The notes: a model not told the origin generated them from the letters alone. A stretch of DNA of 64,000 bases from Stieleria mannarensis (GCF_014154935.1 NZ_JACEHH010000010.1:62001-126000), one strand, 5' to 3'. Counted from the stretch's first letter, positions 27,948 through 38,017 are shown. A program made the numbers and translations.

Positions 27948-30900
27948 CTACTCCGCCATTTGCCGCCGTCCCAAATTGCCGTAGCGGTGGTAGTCGTCGG
28001 AGATCGATTGCTCGTTCAAGTAACGCAACATTTCGATCTCCGCGTCATCGAGCACCGTTTCGGCGATGATGCTGATGAATTCGTTCCTGCAGGCGTCGTG
28101 GATGATCGTGGGAAGCGACTTGGTGGGCAGCAGCAGACGCAGGCGGTCGACGCGACCGTCGGAGATCTCGTCGGCCAACGACACGTCGGATTCCTGCACC
28201 CATTCGCAGCGCCACGTGGAGCTGGCGTTTTCAATCAGGTGATCTGAAATCGCTTCCAACGTCGGGATCAATGCCTCGGCGTCATCGGCGATGGAATAGG
28301 TCACGACACATTTGGCCGCCGCCGCGGCGAGCATGGAGATGGCCAGATCGCCAGCCGTTTCATCGCCCCGCAGCCGGACACGAAGCTGGCCGACCGGCAG
28401 GTAACGCCGCCAATTGTCTTGGCCGGTCAATCGGAAGTGGTCATGCATCGTGCCGGTAAGTTCCCGGACGACTTGTCTGGCCGATGCCGCGAATCGCGAG
28501 ACGCGGTTGGCGTCGATGTCGGCTGTGTCGATTGACTCGATCGCACGTTGCGCGTCGTCGATCGATGTGGTGTCGGCCGTCTGTTTTGATGCCGCGTCAC
28601 CGGGGGCATTGGTGATTGCGTTCGCATCGTTTTCCAAACGCATCAGCGGCAGGACGTAGTGTGGTCCACCGGCTTTGGCACCCGGCCCATAGCCGCTGCT
28701 GCCGATGCCGCCGAAGGGTTGACGCAACACAATCGCGCCGGTCGTGGGGCGATTGAGGTACAGGTTGCCGGCGCGGATATTGTCACGCCAAAGTTCTTGC
28801 TCGCGGTCGTCCAAACTTTCCAACCCGCTGGTCAGACCGTAACCGGTCGCATTGACCATCTCGATCGCTTCTTCGAGTCGAGTGAACGACATCACGCCCA
28901 GCACGGGACCGAACAATTCGGTGCGATGAGTGAAACTGCCGCGGCGAACGTTCCATTTGATTCCCGGTCGATACAGTTGGCGATTGTCTCCGATCCGCCG
29001 CGGCATCACCAACCATTCTTCACCGGATTCCAATTCCTTGATGCCTTGTTCCAGCTCACCGCTGGGCGGACGAATCAATGGGCCGACGCGAGACGATAGA
29101 TCCCAAACCGATCCGACCGGCAGGCTTTCCGCCGCATCGGCTAGCGTGTTTCGGAAGTCCTTGTCGTTGTAGACCTCTTGGTCGAGCAACAGCAGCGACG
29201 TGGCACTGCATTTTTGTCCGGAGTGGCTGAAGGCACTGTGCAAGACATGCTTGATCGCCAGGTCACGGTCGGACAGCGAGGTGACGATCGTTGCATTCTT
29301 GCCGCCGGTTTCTGCGATCAGGTGTAACTCGGGCCGCAGCTTGAGCATTGTTTTGGCGGTTTCCGTGCCGCCGGTCAGAATCACGGCCTCGATTCGCGGG
29401 TCGGTGACCAATCGTTTGCCCGCACCCGACCCGCTGCAGGGAATCAATTGCAGCGCCGTCTGGGGAACACCGGCGTCCCAAAAGCACTTGGCCAACAGAT
29501 AGGCCGGCAAGACGGTATCGCTGGCCGGTTTCAGAATCACCGTATTGCCGGCGGCCAGTGCGGACACGACCCCGCCACAGGGAATCGCCAGCGGGAAGTT
29601 CCAGGGGCTGATCACCGCGACGGTCCCGCGCGGTGATGCCGAAAACGGACTTTGGCGATCCTGGGCACGCTGCAGGTACGCCTGGACGGTCAACGGGTAG
29701 AACTCGGTGAAATCGATCGCTTCGCTGACTTCCGGGTCGGCCTCGCCGATCAGTTTTCCGCCGTCGATCATCATCGCACCGATCAAGTCGCCGCGTCGCT
29801 GGCGCATGTTCTGTGCGGCCGCTCGAAACAATTCGTACCGCGCGTCCCAGGACATCTGACGCCATTGATCCGGATCGTTGCTCGCGCACGCGATCGCATC
29901 ATCGACGTCTTGGTCGGTCGCCTGGGTGAATCGACAGGCGACGTGATCGGGGCGTGACGGGTCGGCCGATGCTTTCAAGGCACGATCGTCCGACTCGGTG
30001 GATGCATTCGGATCCCGTGTTTCGCCGCCGACGTTCAAGGGGATATGCACGGCGCGGTCATCACAGCGGTCTTTCCAGTCGTTTACGATCGACTCAGCCC
30101 ACTCGCTGTGCTGCGTGAGCGCCCAATCGGTGTCCGGTTCATTGACGAAGGAACTCCAATGGGCCGCTGCGGCCGGTTGGGTGGGTGGCTGACGTCGGTC
30201 TTGGCTGCGACGGGGCTGTGCCGAAACGCTGTCGATCATCGCCAGTGAATCGCGAAAGCCGTCGGCCAGTCGGTTCCAGGTGTCCGAGTCCGGCGTCAGG
30301 CGGAATGAATAACGCAGGAAGTTCTCTTTGCCGGTGTTTTCGTCCAAACGGCGAATCAAGTAGCCGATCGCATTGATAAAGTCTTCACGGCGACAGGCCG
30401 GGGCGTACAGCAGCATCCGCGGTGCGGATTCAAATAAGGCGCGGCGTTGGTGATTGGCCATCCCTTCGAGCATCTCGAACTGCATCCGCTCCAGCGCCGT
30501 CGATCGACCCGACTCGGAAGCGTCGGCCGCGGTCAGCGGTGTGCGCGATCCCCACAGCATCGCCAGCGCGATGTCGAACAGGTTGTGCGACGCGACTCCG
30601 ATCACCAGATGGCCTTGGGCGGCGGCCGCGATCATCGACCGCAACATGCGTTTGAAATTCGCATCGGTTTGGGTCTTGTCCGTGTACGGCGTTTGTGGCC
30701 AACCGCCCAACGAGGCTTCGACACGCTCCATCTCCATGTTGGCGCCCTTGACCAACCGGACGGTGATCGGAACACCGCCGCGTTGAACTCGCTTGGCCGA
30801 CCAGGCGATCAGATCGGTGAGGACGTTGAAAGAGTCGGGGATGTAGGCTTGCAACGCAATCCCGGCACGGACCTTTTCCAGCCCCGGTCGATCGAGTGTT

Positions 30901-31685
30901 TCGACAAACGCGTCGGCGGTCAGATGCAGATCGCGGTACTCTTCCATGTCCAGATAGACAAACTTGGAACTGGACGTGCGATCGGGGCGGGTGAATCGTT
31001 CGCGGGCGGCGGCGCGATACAGCAGTTCCAAGCGATCGGCAACGATGCCGACGGTGTGACGGCGGGCGATCGTTGAAACCTGGCTCAGCAACGTCGTCAG
31101 TTTGACGCTGATGCACGCGATCTCGGGGATTTGTAGTGCCCGCAGGTAGTTCTGCAAGCGACGATTCGCTTCTTCTTCGCCGAGCAACGATTCCCCTAGG
31201 AAGTTGACGTTCATCAGCACGCCGGAGTCCTGGCGCGCGGCCAAGTGTTCTCGCAACGGTTGGTCTTCGGCCGGCAGGATCACGTTGGCCGTTTCCTGTC
31301 GCATCTTGTCTTTGACCAGCGGCACGGCGACGCCGGGCAGGTAGCCGCCAAAGGTTTGGAATCCGCGGAGCATGGTTTGTTCCAACGGGCTGAAGAAACG
31401 TGGCACGCCTTGGACGTCCAAGATGTGCGTCAACTGATCGGCGACGCGGGCCGGGCTGTGCGTGCGAAAGGCCTGGTCGGTCATCTCCACCAGCGTGGCC
31501 TTGTCCTCGGGCCGGCCGATCATCCGGTCCAATTCGGCTTGTTGATGACGTTCCTGAGGGGTTTGCAAGGCACGCGAGCGAAGCAACAGTGACTTGGCAA
31601 TCTCGATCGCCGCGGCGGCATCGTCATGCGGGTGTTGGTTTGCGATTGCCAACAACGTGGCAAGGTCCAGCGGGGGCTCAGTCAT
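27948..31685 (-). CDS. putA: Bifunctional proline dehydrogenase/L-glutamate gamma-semialdehyde dehydrogenase
   Basis: PutA oxidises proline to pyrroline-5-carboxylate with FAD, then glutamate semialdehyde to glutamate with NAD. In this 1245-residue protein residues about 70-480 form the proline dehydrogenase barrel (GESLLGEEEAN, TVRLVKGANMEMERVE, ASHNLFDIALA). Residues about 560-1030 are the aldehyde dehydrogenase (SPWNFPLAIPCGG, a catalytic Glu near 790 in AETGGKNA and Cys near 825 in SGQKCSA). The C-terminal 200 residues (ending in LRYLNEQSISDDYHRYGNLG) resemble the extra domain of type B PutA. There is no N-terminal ribbon-helix-helix domain, so self-repression is not expected. It converges on CcsBA. 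Confidence 0.95.
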   Translation of the reverse strand: MTEPPLDLATLLAIANQHPHDDAAAAIEIAKSLLLRSRALQTPQERHQQAELDRMIGRPEDKATLVEMTDQAFRTHSPARVADQLTHILDVQGVPRFFSPLEQTMLRGFQTFGGYLPGVAVPLVKDKMRQETANVILPAEDQPLREHLAARQDSGVLMNVNFLGESLLGEEEANRRLQNYLRALQIPEIACISVKLTTLLSQVSTIARRHTVGIVADRLELLYRAAARERFTRPDRTSSSKFVYLDMEEYRDLHLTADAFVETLDRPGLEKVRAGIALQAYIPDSFNVLTDLIAWSAKRVQRGGVPITVRLVKGANMEMERVEASLGGWPQTPYTDKTQTDANFKRMLRSMIAAAAQGHLVIGVASHNLFDIALAMLWGSRTPLTAADASESGRSTALERMQFEMLEGMANHQRRALFESAPRMLLYAPACRREDFINAIGYLIRRLDENTGKENFLRYSFRLTPDSDTWNRLADGFRDSLAMIDSVSAQPRRSQDRRQPPTQPAAAAHWSSFVNEPDTDWALTQHSEWAESIVNDWKDRCDDRAVHIPLNVGGETRDPNASTESDDRALKASADPSRPDHVACRFTQATDQDVDDAIACASNDPDQWRQMSWDARYELFRAAAQNMRQRRGDLIGAMMIDGGKLIGEADPEVSEAIDFTEFYPLTVQAYLQRAQDRQSPFSASPRGTVAVISPWNFPLAIPCGGVVSALAAGNTVILKPASDTVLPAYLLAKCFWDAGVPQTALQLIPCSGSGAGKRLVTDPRIEAVILTGGTETAKTMLKLRPELHLIAETGGKNATIVTSLSDRDLAIKHVLHSAFSHSGQKCSATSLLLLDQEVYNDKDFRNTLADAAESLPVGSVWDLSSRVGPLIRPPSGELEQGIKELESGEEWLVMPRRIGDNRQLYRPGIKWNVRRGSFTHRTELFGPVLGVMSFTRLEEAIEMVNATGYGLTSGLESLDDREQELWRDNIRAGNLYLNRPTTGAIVLRQPFGGIGSSGYGPGAKAGGPHYVLPLMRLENDANAITNAPGDAASKQTADTTSIDDAQRAIESIDTADIDANRVSRFAASARQVVRELTGTMHDHFRLTGQDNWRRYLPVGQLRVRLRGDETAGDLAISMLAAAAAKCVVTYSIADDAEALIPTLEAISDHLIENASSTWRCEWVQESDVSLADEISDGRVDRLRLLLPTKSLPTIIHDACRNEFISIIAETVLDDAEIEMLRYLNEQSISDDYHRYGNLGRRQMAE

Positions 31686-31989
31686 CGCAGAAGGTTCCGA
31701 ACGTGAAGGTCGAGAGCGTGGAATTGTTTTATAGCAGCAATCGAGCGTGTGTCCGTCTAACGTCGATGCCGACCTGTGTGGTCAGTTGATGATCTGCCGT
31801 TAAGAGCGGGCGTACGGCATCGAATCACTCCAGGGCTCATCCCCAGCCCTTCTCTGTGCGCAAAGCCGGGGGAGAAAGGAGCCATGGAAAAGGATGTAGA
31901 CGCCAATGCTTCCAGTGAGGGGCGCGGAGGAGTTTGCGTTCAGAGCGGGGAGGGTTCGCTGTGGCTCGGAAGCACCCCATCACCACCAA

Positions 31990-32033
31990 TCGACCCTCCC
32001 CTCGCTACGCTCGACCCTCCCGGCCAGGGTGGC
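31990..32033. repeat. CGACCCTCCCCTCGCTACGCT repeat, copy 2
   Basis: This copy matches 13689-13731 almost exactly (CCCTCCCCTCGCTACGCTCG then ACCCTCC), with CGGCCAGGGT in place of the perfect hairpin end. Confidence 0.7.
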
Positions 32034-32079
32034 CTGGTGAAAAGTACGTGGCGTCGAAAAGTGGTGAACCGGCAACGAT

Positions 32080-32181
32080 TGAAAATTGCAAAATGAACAG
32101 TGCAAATTGCGAAATGATTGGAGCGACGATTCCCGGAAAATTTGAATTTTGCAATGAACAGTTTGCAATTTGCAATCGAGG
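32080..32181. repeat. AT-rich direct repeats (TTGCAAAATGAACAGTGCAA type)
   Basis: Within a GC-rich genome this short segment is AT-rich and repeats GCAAATTGC and TGAACAGT: first TTGCAAAATGAACAGTGCAA (about 32085-32104), then TTTGCAATGAACAGTTTGCA (about 32147-32166). Confidence 0.7.
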
Positions 32182-32281
32182 GATCCAGCAGAATCGCTGA
32201 ACGTCCCCGAACCTAACCAACGTTCCAGGTTCCATTGATTTTCGCCAGGCCACGGCCAGGGAGGGTTGGTTCTCCGCTTCG

Positions 32282-33574
32282 CTACTGCTGGCGGATCGAG
32301 GCGTCGCCGTCCAGGTTGCGAACGCTTCGAAACGCTGCGGATGGTAAAGCGTCGTCGGCTGGGGCGGGGGAAGAGGGCAGTAGGATCGAATTCCACGCCG
32401 CCATCCAGCGGCTCGGCGGGGCCAGCATCGCGGTGATCCGGTCGGCATCGATCAGTTCTGCCGGTGGGGCGGCGATCGGCCGACCGCGGGAGTACAGCAC
32501 GACGTTGTCGCCGATGCCGGTCAGCGTCATCGTTTCGTCGCGGATGTCAAAGTTCAGCGCCAATTCGCACTCGATGCCGTTCGGATTGGGAACCAATTCA
32601 CGCTCGTCGACGGCCATCCCCAGGTGATCTCGCATCGCCGCCAGCAGCGGTGTCTTGATCCGCAAGTTCGCCGGCTTGGACGATTTGAGTGTGCCGACCA
32701 AGTTGACCGATTCGCCGGGATGAATCACGCAGCGTCGAAACTGGACTTCCGCTTCGCCGATCACGCGGTGCGGCAAATGATCGGTCAGGTCGTTCAAGCT
32801 GAGCTTGTTCAGCGAGGAAGATCCCAGGTCATAGGTCCAACCGTGGGGCGTTTGCCGGCATGCGATCACGCCGACGAATTCCGCGTTTGCTCCCAGATGC
32901 TTGATCGCCGGTGCGTACTCGGCCAAGGCGGAGCAGGGCAGGGCGGTGCCTTCGGTCGAGAGCACCAATTCGGTCGCCGGCAGTTCGCGATTCCGATCGC
33001 GGAACAGTTCGACATGCAGACGCGGGCCGACGTGACGTGTGGCATGCCCGGCCCGAGCGATCATGCGAACGCTGTCGCCCTCCGGCGTGATCTCCGCCGA
33101 GACGTCGACCGGGGGCATCGATCCGGTGCGGCTGAGGATGCTGACGTCGGTCGCCAGGATCGAAATCGGAACCAACGTCTGGGCCGGACGGCTGATCAAA
33201 CGGTCGTGCAGCATCGTCCAAGCGTGACCGAGCCCGGCCGACTGGAATTCCGGCTGGTGCAAAATGATCGCCGCCCGCTCACGTTCGACAAGGTAATCGA
33301 TCAATCGGATTGTCACGACGTGCTGGCGGGAATCCGGATCGCGGACGCGGACGTTTTCCAACAGGTACTTGCCCGGCGCGACACGCTCGCAACGACCGAT
33401 TTCAAACACCAACCCCGTCTGCAGATTCAGATGATGCGTCAGCTCGGCCAGCTTGTTGGCCTGGTACCACGGCGTCCAGGTGACCAGGATCGAGAGGAAA
33501 ACGATCGAGGTCGGGACCGCGCAGCAGAAAACGAACAACAATCGAGCGACGGCTCGCTGGGTCCGTTCATGCAT
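32282..33574 (-). CDS. Membrane-anchored protein of unknown function
   Basis: A 430-residue protein starting at an ATG with AGGGG nine bases upstream. One N-terminal membrane helix (RLLFVFCCAVPTSIVFLSIL, residues about 10-29) is followed by a beta-rich extracytoplasmic domain. Its pattern (NKLAELTHHLNLQTGLVFEIG, YLLENVRVRDPDS, RLIDYLVERERAAIILHQPE) resembles the AsmA/DUF3971 layout, where repeated strand segments follow a single anchor, but no diagnostic motif is visible. Two-thirds along is a run of conserved-looking strands (VIGEAEVQFRRCVIHPGESV). It lies downstream of the M50 protease gene in the same direction. Confidence 0.6.
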   Translation of the reverse strand: MHERTQRAVARLLFVFCCAVPTSIVFLSILVTWTPWYQANKLAELTHHLNLQTGLVFEIGRCERVAPGKYLLENVRVRDPDSRQHVVTIRLIDYLVERERAAIILHQPEFQSAGLGHAWTMLHDRLISRPAQTLVPISILATDVSILSRTGSMPPVDVSAEITPEGDSVRMIARAGHATRHVGPRLHVELFRDRNRELPATELVLSTEGTALPCSALAEYAPAIKHLGANAEFVGVIACRQTPHGWTYDLGSSSLNKLSLNDLTDHLPHRVIGEAEVQFRRCVIHPGESVNLVGTLKSSKPANLRIKTPLLAAMRDHLGMAVDERELVPNPNGIECELALNFDIRDETMTLTGIGDNVVLYSRGRPIAAPPAELIDADRITAMLAPPSRWMAAWNSILLPSSPAPADDALPSAAFRSVRNLDGDASIRQQ

Positions 33575-33696
33575 CCATGCAATCCCCTGGGGTGGCGACA
33601 GTTCATTCAAGATTCTAGGTGGCCGGCGGGGGACAAGGGTAGATCGTTTCGGCCGCCGAGGGTGATTGGAGGGAAGAGAGTTTTGCTAGCAAGTAA

Positions 33697-33727
33697 GGGG
33701 AGTGGGGAGTGGGGAGTGGGGAGTGGG
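33697..33727. repeat. Heptamer array (GGGGAGT, four copies) between the M50 gene and the next gene
   Basis: Four GGGGAGT units lie in the 218-bp spacer between two minus-strand genes. On the sense strand the array is C-rich (ACTCCCC), the same orientation as the arrays at 6673-6711, 57538-57658 and 62788-62841. Confidence 0.9.
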
Positions 33728-33792
33728 CAGGAAAATGGGGGGCAGCCGGCAGTAGGCAGTTCGAAAAACCTGAAACCTGCCGACTCGAAACT

Positions 33793-36603
33793 TCACTCCA
33801 CGGGCGTGTCGTAGGCCCAGATGACGGTTTCGATGCCGTGGTTTTTCAGCCAGGCGTGGACGGTGGCGTAGCCGGCGGCGGCGTCGCGGGTGGGGGATAG
33901 GTGCAGGTAGACGAGTGATCGGCCGTCGCGCTGCAGGGGGAAGGTCTCGCTGAGGAGTTCGTCTTCTGGTTCCAAGCGGTAGGCGTCGACGTTGACGCTC
34001 GTCTCTCGGAGGGGATGGGCCGGGTGCAGGTAGCCGAGTTCGGGCAGCAAGGGGGCCAACGCGTCGGGCAGCGTCGGAGGCGGTCCTTTTTGCTCATGCG
34101 GGCGTTCGTCTTGTCGCCAGGCCTCGGATTCGGACTCGAAGTCCAGGTAGGCGTTGTAGAGACGTCGCGCGGCGCCGTCGCTGGATTCGGCTTGCTCGCC
34201 GATCCAATCGATTCGATTCTGTTGGATCTGTTCGAAACGCTCGGCAGATTGACGCATCAGCTTGCGAAAGTCCATCGGTTCGTCGTCTGCCGCCGCGTCA
34301 TCCTGGTCGGCCGGCGGTGGCTGTTCCCAGGGCAGCGGTTGGGTTTTGCCTTGCAGGACACACAGTTTGGCTTGCAATCGCAGTTGGTCTTCGGTCGCTT
34401 GGATCTTGGGGGTCCAGGGGGCGATCGCGACCGAATCGCCGATGTTGTACGGCATGTTTTCGGAGGCTCGGATCAGTTCGTCGGCGGTGTCGCTGGAGAC
34501 GGCGACGATCAATTGTGGGAAGTCGCCGTCGAACGATCGCCGCCACCGGGCATCGGTTAGCCGATCGAGTCGTGGGTCATTGGCCGCGAACGCTTCGAAG
34601 CCTTTGGCAAAATCTTCGTCGTTGAATCGGGCAGCGTCGCGGTCGGCGATTGTGCTGGTGAACACGACGTTGCCGAGTCTTGCGACCGAGTCATCGGTCG
34701 ATTCGACCAGCGTGTCATAGGCCTTGCGGGCGGCGTCGGCATCGGCAAATCGCCACACCAACAAGTCCAGTTTTGTCGCCGTGGGGTCGACGTCGGGAGC
34801 CCCCAGCCGGAATTGACCGTCGTCGGTTTCGACTTGTTCATACTGCGATTCGAATTCGGGCAGGTCGTCAAACAACCCGCCACCGACACTGGCCAACGTG
34901 ATCACGATCATGCCCACGACGCCGGAAACCAGCCCGCCGAAATACAGGGCCCAGATCCCCAGGGTCGCCGGCCAGGAGGGCGGTCGGGTGATCACGCTTT
35001 CGTAAACCGACAGCGTCAATTTTGCCAGGGTCGACGTGCCCTGGGTCGGCAGATTGGCACGTTGGATTTCATCGACGACCACGCGGATCGCATCCTCGGG
35101 CATCCTGTCGTTGCTCGGTTGGGGCAGCTCGCGATCGCGGATCGATTCGGTGACCTTCATCGTGCGCCAGACGGTCGGTAACCCCAGTGCCATTGCGACA
35201 CCGATTCCAAACAACAACTTTGCATCGAGCAACCAAGCCACCAGCATCAGCACCGCGATCGTTCCGATGCGGAACAGCAAGTCGATGACTTTGGATCGTG
35301 AAAACAACGTCACGTGCGCGACCTGGCCTCCGTCCAGGGGCAGAAACGGCGCCAGGTTCAAGACGTTCAGAATCAACGTGATCAATCCGCCTTTGACGCA
35401 CCACTCGTTGCCGAGCATCAGACCGGCACCGCCCAGCACCAGTCCGATGGCGATGCTGGGCAGCGGACCGGCGAGCGCGACGATCGCCTTTTTCCAACCG
35501 TTGACGCGATAGTTGCGGCCGCTGACCGCGGCACCCAGCAACGGGATGAAGAACATGTGGATGTTCTTGTACCCGAACACTTGCATCGCGACGTAGTGTC
35601 CTAGTTCGTGGACCAGCAGGATCGGGACCAGGATCAACACCAGTTCCAATTCCCATTGCCACGCGCCGAGCCCGATGAACAGCAAGATGGAAACGGCCAG
35701 GATCGCCAATTTCGTCAGCCACCCGGATTGCTTGGTTTCCTGTTTTCGGACCGCTTCGATGATCGGCCGCGTTTCATCGGCGAGCAGGTCGTCAGCGAGC
35801 ACTTCCGTGGCAGCCACGGCATCGGCGGGAGCGGCCGGCTCTTGGACGTTTGCATCGGCCGTGATCTCGTCGGAGACGTCGACCAGCTCGGCGACTGGGA
35901 CGTCATCGTCAGCAACGGCAGTCTGGCTTGGAGCCGGAGGGACGAACACGCCGCGATCGACTTGGAAGTCGACAAACTCTTTGTGCGTGTGTTCCAATAA
36001 ATCAAACGCCGAATCGGTATCACCGGCGATCATCGGCCTTGCGTTTCCCAACACCTTGCGAACATGGGTTTGGTGCAGATCACGCAACTGGTTCGCATCG
36101 ACTTTGGGATGGTACTGGACGTGCCAGTCGGGCGGATCGAGCAGGTCCCGGGTCGCGGAGGTCGTCAGGATGATTTCCCCGCCGGGGCCGAGTGAATAGA
36201 GCGCCAGGCGGGCAAACTTGTTGCGGCGTTCCAAGTTGGGCCACAGCCGATAGCGGATCCAGGCCACGGTCTCGCCGTCGGGCGACCGGTAGGCCGCGCC
36301 GCCGTAACGCGTATTGTTCTGTCGGTCGTTGATTCCGATCAGGTCGATGCGGTTGAACCCCAAATCGTGGACTTGCGAATCCAGATCCGTGATCGCGTTC
36401 AAAATCTCCGGGTCGACTTTTTCACCCGGCACGCGAAATGGTTGCAACGAGGCGACCGGGGGAAGGTCGGTGGATCCGGGCAGGGGGATCCGCAGCAGTT
36501 TGACGACGCACGCGATCAGCAGCACGATCGGCATCGTGATCACGTTGCCTTCGTACATGTACTCGCGGATCGAGACGTGCGGGGCGCTCAGCTTATAGAA
36601 CAT
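33793..36603 (-). CDS. M50 family site-2-type zinc metalloprotease with large soluble domains
   Basis: The 936-residue membrane protein has the intramembrane metalloprotease motif HELGH (residues about 331-335) and a second-metal-ligand region NLAPFLPLDGG near residue 420, so it is an M50 peptidase. It probably cleaves proteins in or near the membrane, as RseP and SpoIVFB do. The family is normally 200-450 residues. Here an N-terminal domain of about 300 residues, with an acidic Ala/Pro-rich stretch near 230-290, and a C-terminal soluble domain of about 370 residues (550-936) are added. Neither extra domain is recognised. The start ATG has GGAAGAG about 14 bases upstream. Confidence 0.88.
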   Translation of the reverse strand: MFYKLSAPHVSIREYMYEGNVITMPIVLLIACVVKLLRIPLPGSTDLPPVASLQPFRVPGEKVDPEILNAITDLDSQVHDLGFNRIDLIGINDRQNNTRYGGAAYRSPDGETVAWIRYRLWPNLERRNKFARLALYSLGPGGEIILTTSATRDLLDPPDWHVQYHPKVDANQLRDLHQTHVRKVLGNARPMIAGDTDSAFDLLEHTHKEFVDFQVDRGVFVPPAPSQTAVADDDVPVAELVDVSDEITADANVQEPAAPADAVAATEVLADDLLADETRPIIEAVRKQETKQSGWLTKLAILAVSILLFIGLGAWQWELELVLILVPILLVHELGHYVAMQVFGYKNIHMFFIPLLGAAVSGRNYRVNGWKKAIVALAGPLPSIAIGLVLGGAGLMLGNEWCVKGGLITLILNVLNLAPFLPLDGGQVAHVTLFSRSKVIDLLFRIGTIAVLMLVAWLLDAKLLFGIGVAMALGLPTVWRTMKVTESIRDRELPQPSNDRMPEDAIRVVVDEIQRANLPTQGTSTLAKLTLSVYESVITRPPSWPATLGIWALYFGGLVSGVVGMIVITLASVGGGLFDDLPEFESQYEQVETDDGQFRLGAPDVDPTATKLDLLVWRFADADAARKAYDTLVESTDDSVARLGNVVFTSTIADRDAARFNDEDFAKGFEAFAANDPRLDRLTDARWRRSFDGDFPQLIVAVSSDTADELIRASENMPYNIGDSVAIAPWTPKIQATEDQLRLQAKLCVLQGKTQPLPWEQPPPADQDDAAADDEPMDFRKLMRQSAERFEQIQQNRIDWIGEQAESSDGAARRLYNAYLDFESESEAWRQDERPHEQKGPPPTLPDALAPLLPELGYLHPAHPLRETSVNVDAYRLEPEDELLSETFPLQRDGRSLVYLHLSPTRDAAAGYATVHAWLKNHGIETVIWAYDTPVE

Positions 36604-36650
36604 GAAACACGGGTACTCTTCCGGAGTTTAGTTTTCGATGGGGTTGGACA

Positions 36651-36729
36651 GTCGCCGTCCTCTCCGAGGTCGGCGCGGGGCAAAGCTCTGCTTTTTCGCG
36701 CCCGCGCCGAGTTCGGAGAACACGGCGAC
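36651..36729. repeat. 79-bp hairpin repeat, CTCTCCGAGGTCGGCGCGG family, copy 2
   Basis: Both arms match copy 1 at 18651-18729. It lies in the spacer between the ATPase gene end and the M50 gene start, both on the minus strand. Confidence 0.88.
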
Positions 36730-36775
36730 GCTTCGAATGCATCGTCATGTACGCAAATTGGGTTGCGCTCGGCTT

Positions 36776-38017
36776 TCAGGCCCGACCGGAGAATAGGGCG
36801 GCTTCTTCCAGCGTGATCAGACCCTGAAACGCTTTGCTGAGCGCGCTGACGCGGAGCGTCCGCATGCCTTCCTTGATCGCTTGTTTGCGGAGTGCTTCGA
36901 CCGATGCGTTTTCAAAGATCATGTCGCGAAGTTTCGACGACAAGGTCAGCATTTCAAAGATCGCGACGCGGCCGCGGCAGCCCGACCCGTTGCATTTCGC
37001 ACAGCCGTGTCCGCGATGGAAACTCGCCTTGGCCGCTTGTTCTTCGCTGATGCCGAGCGATTTGAGTTGGGCGGCGGAGATCGTCACGGGGGCTCGGCAA
37101 TGCTGGCAGATGCGTCGCACCAACCGCTGGGCGACGATCACGTTCAACCCCGCGGTGATCAAGAAGGGTTCGATCTCCATGTCGCGCAATCGCGCGATGG
37201 CCGAAACGGTGTCGTTGGTGTGCAACGTCGAGAGCACCATGTGGCCGGTCATCGCGGCTTGAAACGAGGTCTTGGCGGTTTCGGTGTCACGGATTTCGCC
37301 GACCAGGATCACGTCGGGGTCTTGCCGCAACAGTAACCGCAGGACCTGGGCGAAGTCCATGTTCAATTCACGCCGGACATTGATCTGCGTGATGCCAAAG
37401 ACGTCAAATTCGACCGGGTCTTCGATCGTCGAGATGTTGCGGTCCATCTGGTTGAGCCGATTGAGCGCGGAGTAGAGTGTCGTCGTTTTTCCGCTACCGG
37501 TCGGGCCGGTGACCAGGCACATGCCGTACTGTTGGCCGGTGGCCTGGGCCATCAATTGGGCTTCTTTGGGGTTCATGCCCAGTTTGGTCAGGTCGGCTTT
37601 CAGCCCGGTCGCATCGACGACCCGCAAGACGATTTTCTCACCGAACCGGGTGGGGACCGACGACACCCGATAGTCGACGTTGCGACCGCTGATCACCAAT
37701 CGCAAACGGCCTTCCTGGGGACGCCGTCGTTCGGCGATGTCCAATTCCGAGAGCACTTTCACCCGTGAGGAGATCTGGGGGTAATCGGCCGCGGGGCCGG
37801 CGGCGATTTGGGACAACACCCCGTCGACCCGCATCCGCACGCGAAACGCCTGTTCGAACGGTTCGAAGTGAATGTCCGACGCGCTTGCCTGGAACGCCTT
37901 GGCGAAGATCGAGTCACAAAACGCAATGTTCTCGCTGCCCGATTTATCGGTTTGCGGGCCGTCTTTCCCCGACGAGGAGTGGGACACCTGGGGGGTGATT
38001 TGCGGGGGCTGATTCAT
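36776..38017 (-). CDS. PilB/GspE-type secretion ATPase (short form)
   Basis: A 413-residue hexameric ATPase of type II secretion or type IV pilus systems. Motifs: Walker A GPTGSGKTTT, an Asp box EDPVEFDVFGITQI, Walker B-like DPDVILVGEIRDTETA, a His box GHMVLSTLHTNDT, and a zinc-binding four-cysteine site (CQHCRAP and CAKCNGSGCRGR). The usual N-terminal domain (about 150 residues) is missing; the protein starts almost directly with the SASDIHFEP region. No other secretion gene is nearby, although the DUF1559 pseudopilin-like gene in this window would be a possible client. Confidence 0.92.
   Translation of the reverse strand: MNQPPQITPQVSHSSSGKDGPQTDKSGSENIAFCDSIFAKAFQASASDIHFEPFEQAFRVRMRVDGVLSQIAAGPAADYPQISSRVKVLSELDIAERRRPQEGRLRLVISGRNVDYRVSSVPTRFGEKIVLRVVDATGLKADLTKLGMNPKEAQLMAQATGQQYGMCLVTGPTGSGKTTTLYSALNRLNQMDRNISTIEDPVEFDVFGITQINVRRELNMDFAQVLRLLLRQDPDVILVGEIRDTETAKTSFQAAMTGHMVLSTLHTNDTVSAIARLRDMEIEPFLITAGLNVIVAQRLVRRICQHCRAPVTISAAQLKSLGISEEQAAKASFHRGHGCAKCNGSGCRGRVAIFEMLTLSSKLRDMIFENASVEALRKQAIKEGMRTLRVSALSKAFQGLITLEEAALFSGRA

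Larger units (their letters stand above)
31686..32281. other. 596-bp spacer with repeats and an AT-rich island; no gene seen
   Basis: This is the longest non-coding stretch in the window. It includes the putA upstream region, a copy of the CGACCCTCCCCTCGCTACGCT repeat (31990-32033), an AT-rich segment with short direct repeats (about 32080-32180) and a further partial CCAGGGAGGGTTGG unit near 32250. The short open frames here lack family features. Confidence 0.6.

Noticed and set aside
31776..32200. Short plus-strand open frames in the putA upstream gap
   Set aside because: They overlap repeat DNA, have no conserved motif and no ribosome-binding site.
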